A stretch of 64,000 bases of DNA from assembly GCF_027580225.2 (NCBI RefSeq), contig NC_073354.2:32012001-32076000 (forward strand). Reading direction: 5' to 3'. The notes beneath the pieces are model-generated. The model saw only the letters and a program-made list of their open reading frames with translations. It did no database searches and was not told where the DNA came from. Shown here piece after piece: positions 24,701-38,500 of the stretch; the stretch's first letter is position 1, and each line of letters begins with the position of its first letter. Source of the stretch: Misgurnus anguillicaudatus. Lineage: Eukaryota > Chordata > Actinopteri > Cypriniformes > Cobitidae. A program made the translations under genes and the position numbers.

Positions 24701-27700
24701 TATTTCTGTCAGAGTTTGCGAGGCGAGCTGACTGACCAGATGATGACAGAAGCCGCGTGCTTACTCGTTTTTGTTATAATGCACACATATGATGTTTAAT
24801 ATAAGCGAGATAGTTTTGTTGTATTTTTTTATCAAGAAAAATAATAAACCCATCATTCAAGCAGCGCTTTATGGAGGAGTAGCCGGTTGCAATGCTTGGA
24901 CGAGTTCTGCGAGAATTACCTGCGCACATTGACTCAAGCACTTAATTAAACCAGCTGTTGCCCTCGCATTGCATGCAAATTCATACGCGATTTAATGCTG
25001 CTTACGCAAGCGCTGCATTCAAACAATTGCGTAATTAAAAAGTGAAAGTAAAATGCGCAGGTCTGCATGCATTAACCGGTGGGAAAATTCTGTCACCGCA
25101 GCAACCCTAGGTTGTACATGAAGTATAAGCACTGGATTGCAATATTTGCATTTTGTCCTGTCATTCTCGATTTTAAAGTGCTCCCACGCTGTGCTTTTCT
25201 TTGCCCGCTTCATATTAGAAAACTGGTCATGACTACTTCTTGTGGACATTACAAATGTCTGGGAGCACTTTGGCGGTCTCTGGTGGTGCAAAAATGTATT
25301 ACAACTAGGGTTGGGTACCGTTCACATTTTTACCGGTACCGGTTCCGATACCGGGAATTCGATACCGGTACCCAGCGGTACCTTTTTCGGTACTTTACTC
25401 TGACTTAAAGGTGCAGTGTGTAATTTTTAGCGGCATCTAGTGGTGAGGTTGCAAACTGCAACCAACGGCTTAGTCCATGTCTCACCCCTCGCTTTTGAAA
25501 CGCATAAAAAAGCTACGGTAGCCGCCACCGGACAAACATTTCATTGTTGGAGACAACTTAGTAAAAGAAATTGTCCTTTAAGGGCTTCTGTAGAAAACTG
25601 GCAGCACAAAATGGTGACTTCCATGCAAGGGGACCCTCAGAATATGTAGATAAAAAGGTCTCGTTTTAAGGTAATAGACACATAACGGTTCATTATGTAA
25701 GGTCTTTATACACCCCTGATTATATAGTTTTGTATATTATTTTGCATTTCTGTAAAAAGATCCTTCTAAAAATTACTCACTGCACCTTTAAGTGACTTTC
25801 GGTGGACATAATAAGCCCAAACCTCTCATTTTCAACATTATGTTATTTATTTCAAAATGTTTAATAATACACACAATCTTTACAAAAAAATCCCTATAAC
25901 ATCCAGGGCATATGTCTTACATATAAATAAATAAATAAATAAAATATATAAGTAAGACAAATGGTCAATGATCTGAGGTATTGAGCACAAAGTTTTACGT
26001 CATTTCTGACTTTTAGCGTGAACACACAGTCTTTTAGGCTTTCATTGATAAAACTAAAAGCGGCTGATCTCCGCAGTTTCATTTTGCGAACGCATGAAAG
26101 TTGCGCAGTCTTATTTCATTAATTGCGCTAAAAATCAGAGAAAGCGCCAACATATTCATGTACAAAACACTGTGCAGCATGTTTACTTAAAACACAAGCA
26201 GCGCCAAATTAGTTCGCGTCCATTTAAACAGTCAGCTCCAGCTCGCGTTAAAACGAAAGCAGAGGGACTTCCCCGCAGTCTCCACGGACCACCACAAAGT
26301 AATCAGAAGAGAAGCGGTCGAAAGTGGACAAAAGAGACGGACTGGTGTTGATAAATACCAGGTGTTTACAGAATTTGTCTCTCGTCCACTTGTGATCCGA
26401 TCGACGAAAACGCATCTTAATAAGCCCTCTTGTGCTTTTAAATACACATTGTGTGAGTGCTTCCTCAGGTTGGATGTATTACTGCCTTGCACTTACTGTT
26501 ACAAATATTGCAGGTAGCATTGTCTGCATCATCCTTTGTGAAATTTAACCACACGTTAGATCGCTTTTTGTTAGCCATTAAGCAAGTTGCAAAGGGGTGT
26601 CACCAAGTTCCCACACGGTCTCTCTCGCGCGCGTGCGCGCGTACCAGACGCGGCGCGCTGACATGTTCTCTCAGGTACCGAAATTGAGCACCGATTGATT
26701 TTATGTGAATCGATACTGGGTAGTACCGACGCAATTCGGTCGGTGCCTATAAAAGTACCGAGTTCGGTGCCCATCCCTAATTACAACTAAATTTAATGCA
26801 CGCTATTGATGCCACTTAACCGAGCAAAATATTTCACTCGGTTAAACAATTTTTAACAGTTAATCGGTTAACCATGGACACCCCTAATGTAAAATCAATT
26901 TAAACCAACCTGCAATTTTATGTTTCAAACAGAGATGGCAATAGAGAGCCAAAAGTTGCCACTTTAAAGAGCACCAATGGTCCGATTCATGATTTTACAT
27001 TTCCTTTGCTGTGTTAGTGTGTATTAGTATGTTAACGATAAGCAAATGGTACAAACCCCAAAGTAAACAATGACGCAAGTTATCGTCTTTAATGTAAAAC
27101 TCTTTTCTGGACTACAACAAACACACGGATTGTAGGCAACAGTTTTCTTTCTGGGATTGGTGATGTAGACAAGACCGACATGATTATAATTCCTCACGCT
27201 TTGGACTCACAGCCTGTAAGTTAGCTCCTGTTAGCATTGCATTGTGAGCGAATCCTTCAAGGAGCATCACATTTACGGCAAACGGCAGAGGTATTCAGAT
27301 TAGCTGGCCAATCAGGGACACAGAGCTTTTCGAATCTGTGCGTTTCAGGAAGAAAGTGAAATCTGGAGCTACAAAAATGTACGATATGTGGAAAATTATG
27401 TGTTTTTAACCATAAACCACGCAAACACATTGCAATATAGTGCTCACAGAAAAACACTGAGGTTTTTTCTGATTGTTGCGGGCAAAAATCCTTGATCTTG
27501 TGGCACATTTTTAAAAAATGTGATGGAATATGCGGGATATTTATGCAATTTTATGCAATAAAATTGCAGGAACTTGGAAAAATTGTGGGAAGTTTCAAAA
27601 ACAGCCTTTTGCAGCTTTTTTATGATGTTCACGTCACATTCATAACGTTCCCATGACAACAAAATTTTTCAACTTTCTGCTAAGATATATGTGATTTTTC

Positions 27701-30700
27701 CTATGAAAATGGTGGGATTATGAAATCAGGCAAGCCCTGTTTTTTTTGCGAATGGAAATCTGCAATTTATGCAGCGAAAGTGCGGCGCATTCAAAAAATG
27801 CAGCCACCGCATAAATATGCAGAATTTGGCGGATTATGCATTGAATCATGCGATTGCATAATTACGTTTTTCTGGAGGGACTGGTATAATACCAAATACA
27901 CAAAATAACGTTGTTTTTTAGCAAAGAAATAGGTGCTATTTAAGGTCAGTTCAATCTGAAATTACAATTCTTTTAGCAGTGAAAGTAAACAGAAACTTGT
28001 GAAAGCCATATAGATGCTTTCATCAGAGGCACATTAACGTTGCCGCAGTTACGCGCCTAAACCAAAGTGAACTTCCGGTCTGTATTTATCTATCGGTCTG
28101 GCTATTGGTTAAACTGATCTCGGAAACAAATACATTGTCGAAAATGAAATGTTTTGGTTTCCTAAAGACGAGCGGAGACGATGAGCATGGATCACAACTG
28201 TGTGGAGAGGATTGGCAGCCAGGCAAAAATTCAAGGACTTGTAGCTAACATTGTATACATGTTTTACACAGTAACATTAGCTCAGTGTAATAGTTGATAT
28301 GGGGTAATTTACCTGTCATTGAAGTTGCGTTTAGTCTACAAAAGCCGTTTCTTTATCTATACACTTTAATTCTACTGTATACACTTTGTTTATATTGTGT
28401 GTTACAGACGGTTTAAAATTACATCAGGGTCATTTTTGGTAAATTATACCGTTAAATACATTGTGGCATAACAAGACCTAGTTTCTGGTGAGGAGGAAAA
28501 GCGATGACAACTCTCCCCAAACAGACAAGCTGGTGGAGAATGACAGCTATGTCCTGGCTTACGCACGCTCTGCTCGCCAATGGAAAGCCTGGTGTCCACT
28601 GTCAACAAGCAGACGTAACGCAAAAGCCAAAGAATTAAAAGACTTGACTTGAATTTTCTGAGGATGTTTTACTATGCACACTAACTAAAGCACAAAGAGA
28701 AATACATTTATATAAACCTAATAGACTTCCCTAATAGACCAATCGGTTGCAAGATAACTACTATGTAGTGTGATACAGCGTTAAACTGTGTTTTTCACTT
28801 CCTCTCATTCAGACCAGGTCGTGTGATCTGCCAACCAGTATTTGTTTGTTGCTTCTTCCATCCACCCAAATGATTATCGTCTAAGCGGCTGATGCGCAGA
28901 GCGCACGTATTGTGGAGTTGTGCGGCAGCCCCCTGAGTTTACCTCACGTTGACTGTTAAAAATATCCACAGCTATGTCAAGAGGTGACTAAAAGCTGGCA
29001 ATGAACGCGGCACCTGTTTCTTATCACCGCTCTGTCTGCTGCTGGGACTAAAACCTCTCCAGAGGCAAATAAAGGCATGTTTGTATGCTCGAGTGTGCCA
29101 TGGATATGTGCGGCATTCATGGGCTTGGCATTTCTCCGGGGTTGAGGTGGGCGAAACAATATGGACCATTTTAAAGAGTTGACGTATGTAACATGGATCT
29201 GTTTGATAACATTGTCTGCTGGTCAGAAAAAATACACGAAAACACGTCAGACCCACTTTTAAAAGGTTTTGTATCCAAGCTCTTCATATATTTATCAGTT
29301 TGTGTGTTTGCTGGGATCAAACCTACAACTAGGGCTGTCACGATTATGAAATTTGGCTGACGGTTAATTGTCTAATAAATTGTGATGGTTATAACGATTA
29401 ATTGGCTGTTTTAGGGCTTTGACGATTATGATGATTAATTGTCTGTTTTTGTTGTTTTGACATTTAATTCTTATACATTTTTTTTGTTTGTTCATGAAAT
29501 AATTGTCACACATTGTTGGGACTATTTAAATTAAAGCTTTTGCAAGGTTTATCTGGCAGTAAATATTAATACACATAACACTTATTTAAAAGTAGCCTGA
29601 CACTGTCTCATTTATACAGCCACTGCAGCTCCCCCTTGTGTTTTTTAGAAAGATGTGCAATCATTGCGGTGATTAGAAATCATCACGATGAGGTCAAACA
29701 ATCGCGATGAGATGATTATTTAATTATTGTGACAGCCGTATCCACAACCTTTATGCTGCTAATCCAATGCTCAACTAGTTGTGCTACAGGAACACTACTA
29801 TGTTTGAGATATAAGAGTTATACTTTACATAATATAAAGTGTGCATTCAATATACTTATTGTGACAGTAGTATATGAGTCAGTGACAAAAAAATCGATTT
29901 GGCAAGATGAAAAAATTCAAAAACCTTTAAAAAAACTTGTTTTAAAAGCATGCATCAGGTATATTTCAATGCACATAGATTATATATCGTCGCTGCCCGA
30001 TGAAACTCACGTATATCAAAAGCAGTTAAATGTAGCATTGTCATACTTGGTACAGCATCTTTACATGTAACCATATTCTTGCCAGTGTGATGATATAATC
30101 CACAATTGACCAAAATTGAGTTTAAATGGACATACGTGCATATTTTACAGTAACTGTGGTCGATACGCGTTCTTCCGATCATTAATTAGAATGCACAAGT
30201 CGCGTTTCATATTGACAGATGACTACGCTCAGTTTATTAAATAGCCTACGTCTTAGTTAAATACGCTTACTTTATTTAATATTAATTATACGTGTATTAA
30301 ATGTCTCTTGCAAGCTATGAAGGGACAATGAATCAATACACTGATATGGTAATGCTAGACAGCAGGGGCGTCAGTTTGTGTTGAGAAGTGTTGGGACAAA
30401 AGATCAGATAAAAAACATTATTGCAGGACGGGGAAAATATTGAATAACGGCGCATCAAAAATGGGCATAGCGTAGGCCAGTCAACAACAAGACAATACTC
30501 AGCATAAAACCCTCAACAATGTCGACTGCACACATGCAACAGTCTCTGCAACCCCAGCTCAATCGCACAATGCCAAAGCACCATACCGTAGAAAACAGCA
30601 GCGCGTTTAATAAATGATTACAATGAATTTCATTACATATGTACAAGAAAACACACCATAAGCATACAACGCAACATATGTGACCCTGGACCACAAAACC

Positions 30701-33700
30701 AGTCTTAAGCATCGCTTGATTTTTCAGTACATTTTAACCAAACGCCTTCAAAAGCGGGGGGATGTCCCCAGCGTAAATAACACTATGCTAAACAGATACT
30801 TTGTTTGCACAATCGCACCGTAATTTAGTCACTCCTAGATGTACGTCTGGCGTCAGGGGGAACGTTTACCTCGATGAAGGAAAGATATTGTCTCACAGGC
30901 TATGTTTATTCGGCTATATCCAGTGCTGAGCTTCGATGAAACTTTACGAGACCGGCGAGACGCTACACAGGCGGGAGATACGCGGCGTGATTGACAGCTT
31001 TGACACCAAATGGATATACGTGTAAATCAGATGACATGATTTCACAAGTTTTCATTGGCCATTTAGGTATGTGACGCATACTGTATACAGAAATGAACCT
31101 GGACATTCAATCCGTCGAAAAATCTCAAAATCGTCAAAATGGACATACATGGTTTTCATCGGACAGCGATATGTTGATTTTATTACATTTGCCCCATTTT
31201 TATGAAAGTTAAGACTGAATGGACCTGAAAATGTCAAATGGTGTAACCGCCAATTGCGCCAAAGAATTAGAAATATTAAATATTTTATCCACCTTGATGG
31301 CATGTAATCATCAGAAAAATCATTTTAAAATATCACAAGAAAATACATTTGATTAGTTATTTCTAAATGTAAATTTTAATGTGTTTTTTATTTGTCCGGA
31401 CATATGCTTAAAAAAACAGCTCTGTTTTCTAAATAATCTTTGACAAATGATGTAAAAAATTTATGTTAAAAAAAATCACAAAATTATACAAAGGCGGAGT
31501 TCACGATGTTTGAAAGCCTATGTTGATATTTGAAATCACCTAAACAAATACGCCCCTACCCCAATAGAATCTGGACCTTCTGTTGATAGACCCGCCCCAC
31601 ACATACTCAACCCGGCAAGGATGTCGGTTAGTAGACACGCTCCTTACTGCTGATTGGCTATAAGTGTGTTTTGGTAGTCGGCCCGTCTCCTTTTCCAAAG
31701 CGTTTTTCAAACATCGTGGACTCCGCCTTTAACTAGATGATTATATTTTATTCCACATTTTTTATGAATATATTTATATTTCATTTCAAATAAACTATAT
31801 TACACCAATTGAGACAGACCGTTTACACCACATCAACATTGTTGCAATTATCCCCCAAATATTCTTTCAAAATAAAATAAAACCAGAAATTTTAGACTTG
31901 GTCCTCAAAAAAGAGAATGTATGCAAGTAATCTGCAAATTTATTTTGAAATTTTAACCCTTTTACATTAAATGAACCATACGGACACAAAATAATTAACT
32001 TCACGTCATTGACCCATATACGTGTGAGATAGGAGGATGTCTTTTGTTTGGATGGCTACATTATTGTAAAAACCTTGGGAAACACTTATCTGAGAGATCT
32101 TTAAAAAAATCCTCATGCATTTGTTTTCTGTAATGCTGAAGGACTTGCTGATGGAAGTTCATTGTCGGTTGTGATTATTATGACTGAGTATGCTAATTAC
32201 AGTGTGCTCGGCGTAAGTACACACTAGCTTGACCCTGCATGATGTAAACTGAATGAAGTGTACTAATGCTATAATTATTGCTTTGTGTAGACGCTGAGTG
32301 GAACATCTTTGCCTGTCAATACTCTAGTAAAAATTAAGGAGGGACTCCTGAGACAGAGAGAACTGGAGATCGACCGGTGAGTACCCAAAGATACACTAAA
32401 AATAAAATGTGCACTTCACTAAACACAACTCTTTCAAATCTTTTTTAAGTAAGATCATGTCAAAGATTGATATCAATGATCGAATGATTTTGAGACTTGG
32501 ATTTCATACGCAGGGTCACAAATTTCTTCATATATAAACATTAACATTAAAAAATACTATAGTATACTTCAGTAAAATATCTCGATTTTTTATAGTAAAT
32601 ATTTTACAGGGTTCCCACAGGTCCTTGAAATCCTTGAAAGTTTGTGATTCTGGGGAAAAAATTCAAGGCCCTGGAAAGTATATACATACATAGATACAGG
32701 TCATTGAAAGTGCTTGAATCTTTTTTATGCAAGAAGTTTTCTGGACAAAAATCCAAATAATTCCCTGTGTAGTGTAGAATAATATCATAAAAAAAATTAA
32801 GCACACGTGCTAAACTGTTCCCTTTAAATGCTTATATCTTCTGTATGCCAATGTTGATTCATACCAAAATACTTTTTTGCATAGTTGTGTTTGACACATG
32901 AAAACATCTCGGGTTACGTATGTAACGGTTATTCCCTGAGAAGGGAACGAGACGCTGCATCTCCCTTGCCATACTTCCTGCGTCCCTGTAACGCGTCTTT
33001 TTTGTTAAGCCTCACCATTGGTTGAATTTAATTCATTGGATTCGTTTATCTCTATTTTAACACCAATTGATGTTCACACTATATCAATCCTACATTCAAA
33101 ATATTCAAAACATTAATTTTATTTCAACGAAATACATTATCTGTACCCGGAGGTTTCACAGTGGTCTGTCACATCCAATACAAAATTAAAGCCTTGCGTC
33201 TTCTCCCAGTCCCCGCCTCTTCCCATCATTAGCTCTTGTTCCTAGGCAGGTGGCAGAGGACGTTATGTTACCCACAATGCTATTTCATTAATTTAACATG
33301 ATGGCAGCTGTGGTAAGGACTGTGACCTTATAGTGACTGCTGTGACCTTATAGTGACTGCTGTGACCTTGAGCAGGTGTAATTATAGCACCATGCTGCTG
33401 CCACCCATAATGCTTTGCTCTCAGGTTAGCTATGACAGACGGGACACACGCACACACACACACCTGTACACACCGTGCTAAAGTGTCAGGTCGGTGTACC
33501 TGCCAAGAATTGCACACGAGGGAACAAGCACACATCCGGATGTGACTGGTGCCAATAGTTTGTGTGTATGTGTGTGTGTAACATAATTCTTGGTGCATTT
33601 CAATATCTTAACAAAAATTAAAACCCCTATTTGTCATTAAATCTGACATTGAGTTGTCATTGATCAGTGCAATATGCTTTTTTAAATGAATCATAAACTG

Positions 33701-35550
33701 ATGTGCCACAAGATGGCGCTGTGTTCAGTTCTCTGATCTTGCTTGTGTTCAGTATTCTCAACTCGATGTGGTATTGTTTAACAGCAATGCTTGTCTTATT
33801 TTGCTGAAAGGCAGAAAAATGTCCCAACCAAGTACAACAAGCTTGCTTTAAAGTGTTAGGTGTGTTAAAACATTTCTTAGTAGAGGCAATTCTGCCTGCC
33901 ACATTATAATATCAGCCTCAAGCAATCCTGTCCATACCATTTTTTTCTCATTTTGTTTTATTAAATAACTTTTCTGTCTAGTGACAGGAAACTACATTTA
34001 CACTGTGAGATTGAAGAATCACTTTGATGAATCTGTAGCATCTTACTAATTTGTATTTCTTATTGAATTGTAGACAAAAGCAACAAATCCTTCAGCTTCA
34101 TGCAAGGATCAGAGAAAATGAAATACGGGCGCAACAAGTCCTCCAGAACCAGAGAGGGCGCTATGATGATTCATATCTGCTCAAAGCCAAGGTATGTCTA
34201 ACTAAATAAATAAGGAACAGTGTTGTAATAAACTGATTGTTATTAAGGCACTTACATCCCTGCTAGTTTTTGTTGATTTGTACTACATTTAAATGTATTA
34301 CCAATTGAGCAAAAGAAACAACCTTGATGTATTAATCAGCTGTATTTTTAAAGGATAAATAAAGAAGGTGCTTGATTTTTAGCATAATATTCCTGTTATT
34401 ATACAGTACATAAACCATTGGTTTCTTTTATTTTGTGCAGATTATAAAGTTTTTGTGTAGATATTTGCTGAATATCCTTTATTTTCCCTATTTAAGGTCC
34501 GCGCTATTTTTAAATGTTAGCTCGTGCAGATAGACGCCATTGATCGTTGCATTGTGCCAGCTTTGAAAATGTTATGTTCTCATCATATGTGGATGCCCCC
34601 TTAAGAAACACAGTGGACCTAAATGATAAAGATGAACAACTAATTGATTTTGTACCCTTTAATTTGCATATATTAATTGAAGCTGCTTTGAAACAATTAC
34701 AAATTGTGAAAAGTGCTATATAAAATTGAATTGAGTATACCTTGTATGTACCTGCTGCTTACGCCTGTGTTCTCTTTTCAGGACTCTCCGTACGACAGTC
34801 CCGTATCCAGCCAGAGTCCGAAATCTCAATTGGTCGAGCGGATCAGTCCCATGTGCTGTGAGAACGGCGATCTGGGCCGTAAATTAGCCGCGGCAGAACT
34901 GGAGGTCATTCACGTTAGCGAATTTCTCAAACAGAACACACAGAAGTACACTGAAGATATCAAGAAACTGGAGGAGAAGGTGAGAATCCACTGGACACGA
35001 GTACATCCAGATCCATAGTCTTGTGATTGGATCCAGTTTTAGTATTAGACGGCAATATACTAATGCTAAAATATATTACCCTGGGCCACAAAACCAGTCA
35101 TAAGGGTAAATTTTTTGAAACATCTGAAAGCTGAATAAAATAGGTATTTGGCCAAGATACATCTATTTGGAAATCTGATATCTGAAAAAATCTAAATATT
35201 TAGAAAGTCGCCTTTCACCTTCCAATGCAATGACTTTATTTTATTTTTTTGGGGGGGGGGGTATTTCACCCCACTTTTTGGGAGCTTGGGGATCATTGAT
35301 AAAATATCCATCATACAATTTATCCCCCCACCACCCCTGACCCAGAATTTATTTTGTTGCCTCAGCCAGGGCAACACTGTGCTATAATGATACAAAAACA
35401 CCAAGTTTTTATATGATAAATTACATAAGGAAAGCAATATATACATTAGAAAAAAAACATCGATCACAAATGATTCCAGCCAAACATGCTGACTACTAAC
35501 TGTAACTAACACTGTATGTGTAAATGTTTCCCACATTTTCATATAAACAA

Positions 35551-35597
<47 letters not shown>

Positions 35598-38500
35598 GGC
35601 ATTATATTGCCAGAACAAAAGTGTTCTAACTGCATAATTTTGCACATTAAAGGGACACAAGGCAGCATTTTTTTGTAAATAAATCATCTTCGTAAGTCGG
35701 TATATGGTTAAATGACTCATTACATGATGAATGAAGACCCTCTCGCCCGCCCCTATCTTCTGTAGGAAGAATACCCCACTTGCAAGTTCGCTGTATCCGA
35801 CCCGGTGTCCTTCAGTCTCGTAAAGTCTCAGATATAGAAAGCATTTACTCCCAGACACTAGGGGGAGATAGTAGAGAAATAATACTCAGACTTGCCTGGT
35901 GTGCCTTTAAATTAGTCTGCGATTGATGTTTGTTAGAGTTATGGGCCGTTCACAAATCAAGTTCGTTATTTTAAATGTAGGCGCGCGATATTCACGCTCA
36001 TAATGGTCGCGGCGTGCATGCTGTGCGACACGTTCGTTTTTTCCAGTTAAAAACTTTGAAACTTTTCAGAATGCCGCAAGCGCACTGCAGCGACATGTGA
36101 CAAAACCCTACGCGTAGGGATGGGACGATTATCGGTTTCACGATTAACCATGATAAAATGTCCTGACGATTAGTATTATCGTTTAAAATGTAATTATCAT
36201 TAGAACCGTGTTTGATTACCGTGGTTTTGGAAACTCGCATTTTCAAAATCACTGTCTAGTCCAACCAGAACCAGTTTGACGCACATGCAACATTTTTTTT
36301 TTGCACAAGAAGGCATTTAAGGGATAATGTATTGTATTCATTTACGGTAAACTTATTAGACAGATTTATTTATTTTTGTACCACAGAAATAATTTCAGGG
36401 ACATGAAATATTAAATTGTGATTTTCAAAAATATATTTTTTTATGTTTTCAGTGTGTATATCAGTTCTTTTTAAATATTTCCATCTGATTTTAACAAAAC
36501 CGTGATAACCGTGATAACTTTGGTCACTATGATCATGATAGGAAATTTTCATACCATCCCATCCCTACCTACGCGCCTATCGTTTTCCACGTCGTTTTTA
36601 GGCATGACATGTGAACGCCCCCTAAACTTTCTAATGCATATATTGCTTGTTTCCATATATAACTTATCAGATAGAAAACCTTGATGTTTTAGTACCCTTA
36701 TAGCCCTGGGGCAACAAACAAAAAACACGTCTAAGTATGAAAATAAAAACAAAAAAGTCTTCAGACGATCAAACATACTTCTTAACATACTGATGCACAC
36801 ATACACATATTTTTTTCTGTACAGTTATTTCAACTTAAACAGGTTAAAAAGAGATATTTATCCTGCCAATTGGTGGCACTCCATCCCATGTGGCTTTGCC
36901 TCCAACCCCAAACAAAAGGTCACAACCACTTCAGCCCCTCATTTCATTGGACAGACATGTCAGGTGATATTATACATATATTTCTTTAAAGAGCACCCAT
37001 TTCATTGCTAAAAATATATATATTTTGTATATTTGGTATAATACAATGTGTTTGCAAGGATTATGATTAAAAAACACATTATTTTCCACTAGGGGTGGAA
37101 CGGTACACACAAGTCCCGGTTCGGTTCGTACCTCGGTTCAGGCTTCACGGTTCGATTCACTTTCGGTACAATGGAGGAAAAAAGCAAAACAAAAATGAAG
37201 AAGGCATTTTTTTTAAGCTAATCTTAAAAACATAGGTGTCCTTATCAGTGTTATTTTGAGATGTCATGAATATGAACTGAAATGCATTTAACATACTATC
37301 TCGTATTTCAAAAATATATACCACTTTAAGTAATCTTGTACTCATCTTTCATACAAATAGGGGTTCAAATGTATTACAAGTGTTACCTAAATACATTTTT
37401 AAATTACATTTTTGGCCTTATTTCATATTAATGTACTAAAGAACAAAAAATAGGCTTGTAGGATGAATTAATAGGTGTGTACGACTTCACGAGGCGCTGC
37501 AAGAAACGACAAGTGTATGACGTCAGAGTAACGCCAGAGCGATATGAAATCAGCCTCCTCCGCAAGATTTCTCGCGGAACTCTGACGCGGATGGCGCTGA
37601 TTTAGCACACTTAAAAAACTGAAAGCAGCTGAACTCAACAGAACTGCCCTGCGTATGCCTGTTGTATATAGCAGGACAATTTATCTCCTACTTCTCAGCG
37701 TGAGAAATACAAAGTGTGGCGTTTGAACTGACTGAAATGCGTGTTTGTCAAGGTGAATGCGTGAGACTTGAGAGCCCTGATTAGATGTATTTCCACTCAC
37801 ATACCTGACAACTGCTGAACAACGCCGACGCAAAGTCCTCGTCTTTTCCACCACTCTCTCGCCTGTACTATTGTAACTGACTGGAAAACTGAAGTTTTGC
37901 CAAACTTGCGATCTTAAAGGGGCCGGCGGATCCTCACCACCATTTGCCATACTCGCTGTCGCTGCTATTTCACTCACTGGACCGTGAACCTGACAAAAAG
38001 CTGCAGAGTGCCAGAATGTAGACGGGCTCTGATAGAGCGCATACATAGGCGGAGCTCGGCTGCATCGGCGCCAATCAGAGCTTCAGAGCTTAAGCGGGGC
38101 AACAGATTAGCTGTCCATAAAGAACCCGCGTATCCAACAGTAGTTCCGCATTACATGAATTATTTTGCACGCAAGTTTTTTTTATTTTCATACCGTGTAT
38201 TCTCCGTTTAAATTCATGCACCGAACCGTGACCCCCGTACCGATTCGGTTCGAAACGAATACATGTATTGTTCCACCCCTATTTTCCACAAAACAAAAAT
38301 GTTTGTAGCTCCAGATTTCACTCTATTCCTGAAACGCACCGATTTGAAAAGCGATGTGTCTTTGATTGGCCAGCTAATCTGTACGTGTGATTGGCCTGAC
38401 ACACGTGACGCTCCTTACCATGTTTAAAAGATTCGGTCACAATGCAATGAAAACAGGAGTTAACTTACAGGCTGTGAGTCCGAAGCGTGAGGAATTATGA

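Larger units (their letters stand above)
25306..26779. mobile_element. inner hAT transposon
   Basis: Ends tagggttgggtaccg and cggtgcccatccct, with exact 8-base duplications attacaac (25298-25305 and 26780-26787). It sits inside the outer element. Sub-terminal regions are rich in ggtaccg/taccgg words. It carries a broken BED finger on the - strand near 26450-26578. Confidence 0.92.
24153..26886. mobile_element. outer hAT transposon (hosts a second hAT)
   Basis: Ends tagggctgcacg and ggacacccccta-like cacccccta (read gacacccctaa), flanked by exact 8-base duplications atgtaaaa (24145-24152 and 26887-26894 minus boundary uncertainty of one base). Sub-terminal ttaaccgttaacgg and cagttaatcggttaaccat blocks are inverse related. 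A - strand frame at 25019-25291 includes [20 protein letters not shown], a BED-type zinc finger start (Trp, Phe, Cys-x2-Cys), the N-terminal DNA-binding domain of hAT transposases. The catalytic part is absent. Confidence 0.88.

Noticed and set aside
31052..31303. Host gene encoding the [11 protein letters not shown] protein
   Set aside because: A related frame occurs inverted at 61853-62071 in repeat DNA, so it belongs to a repeat family.
37681..38046. Functional ZBED-like host gene
   Set aside because: The frame is a truncated BED-finger remnant within a transposon with intact target duplications; no catalytic domain follows.
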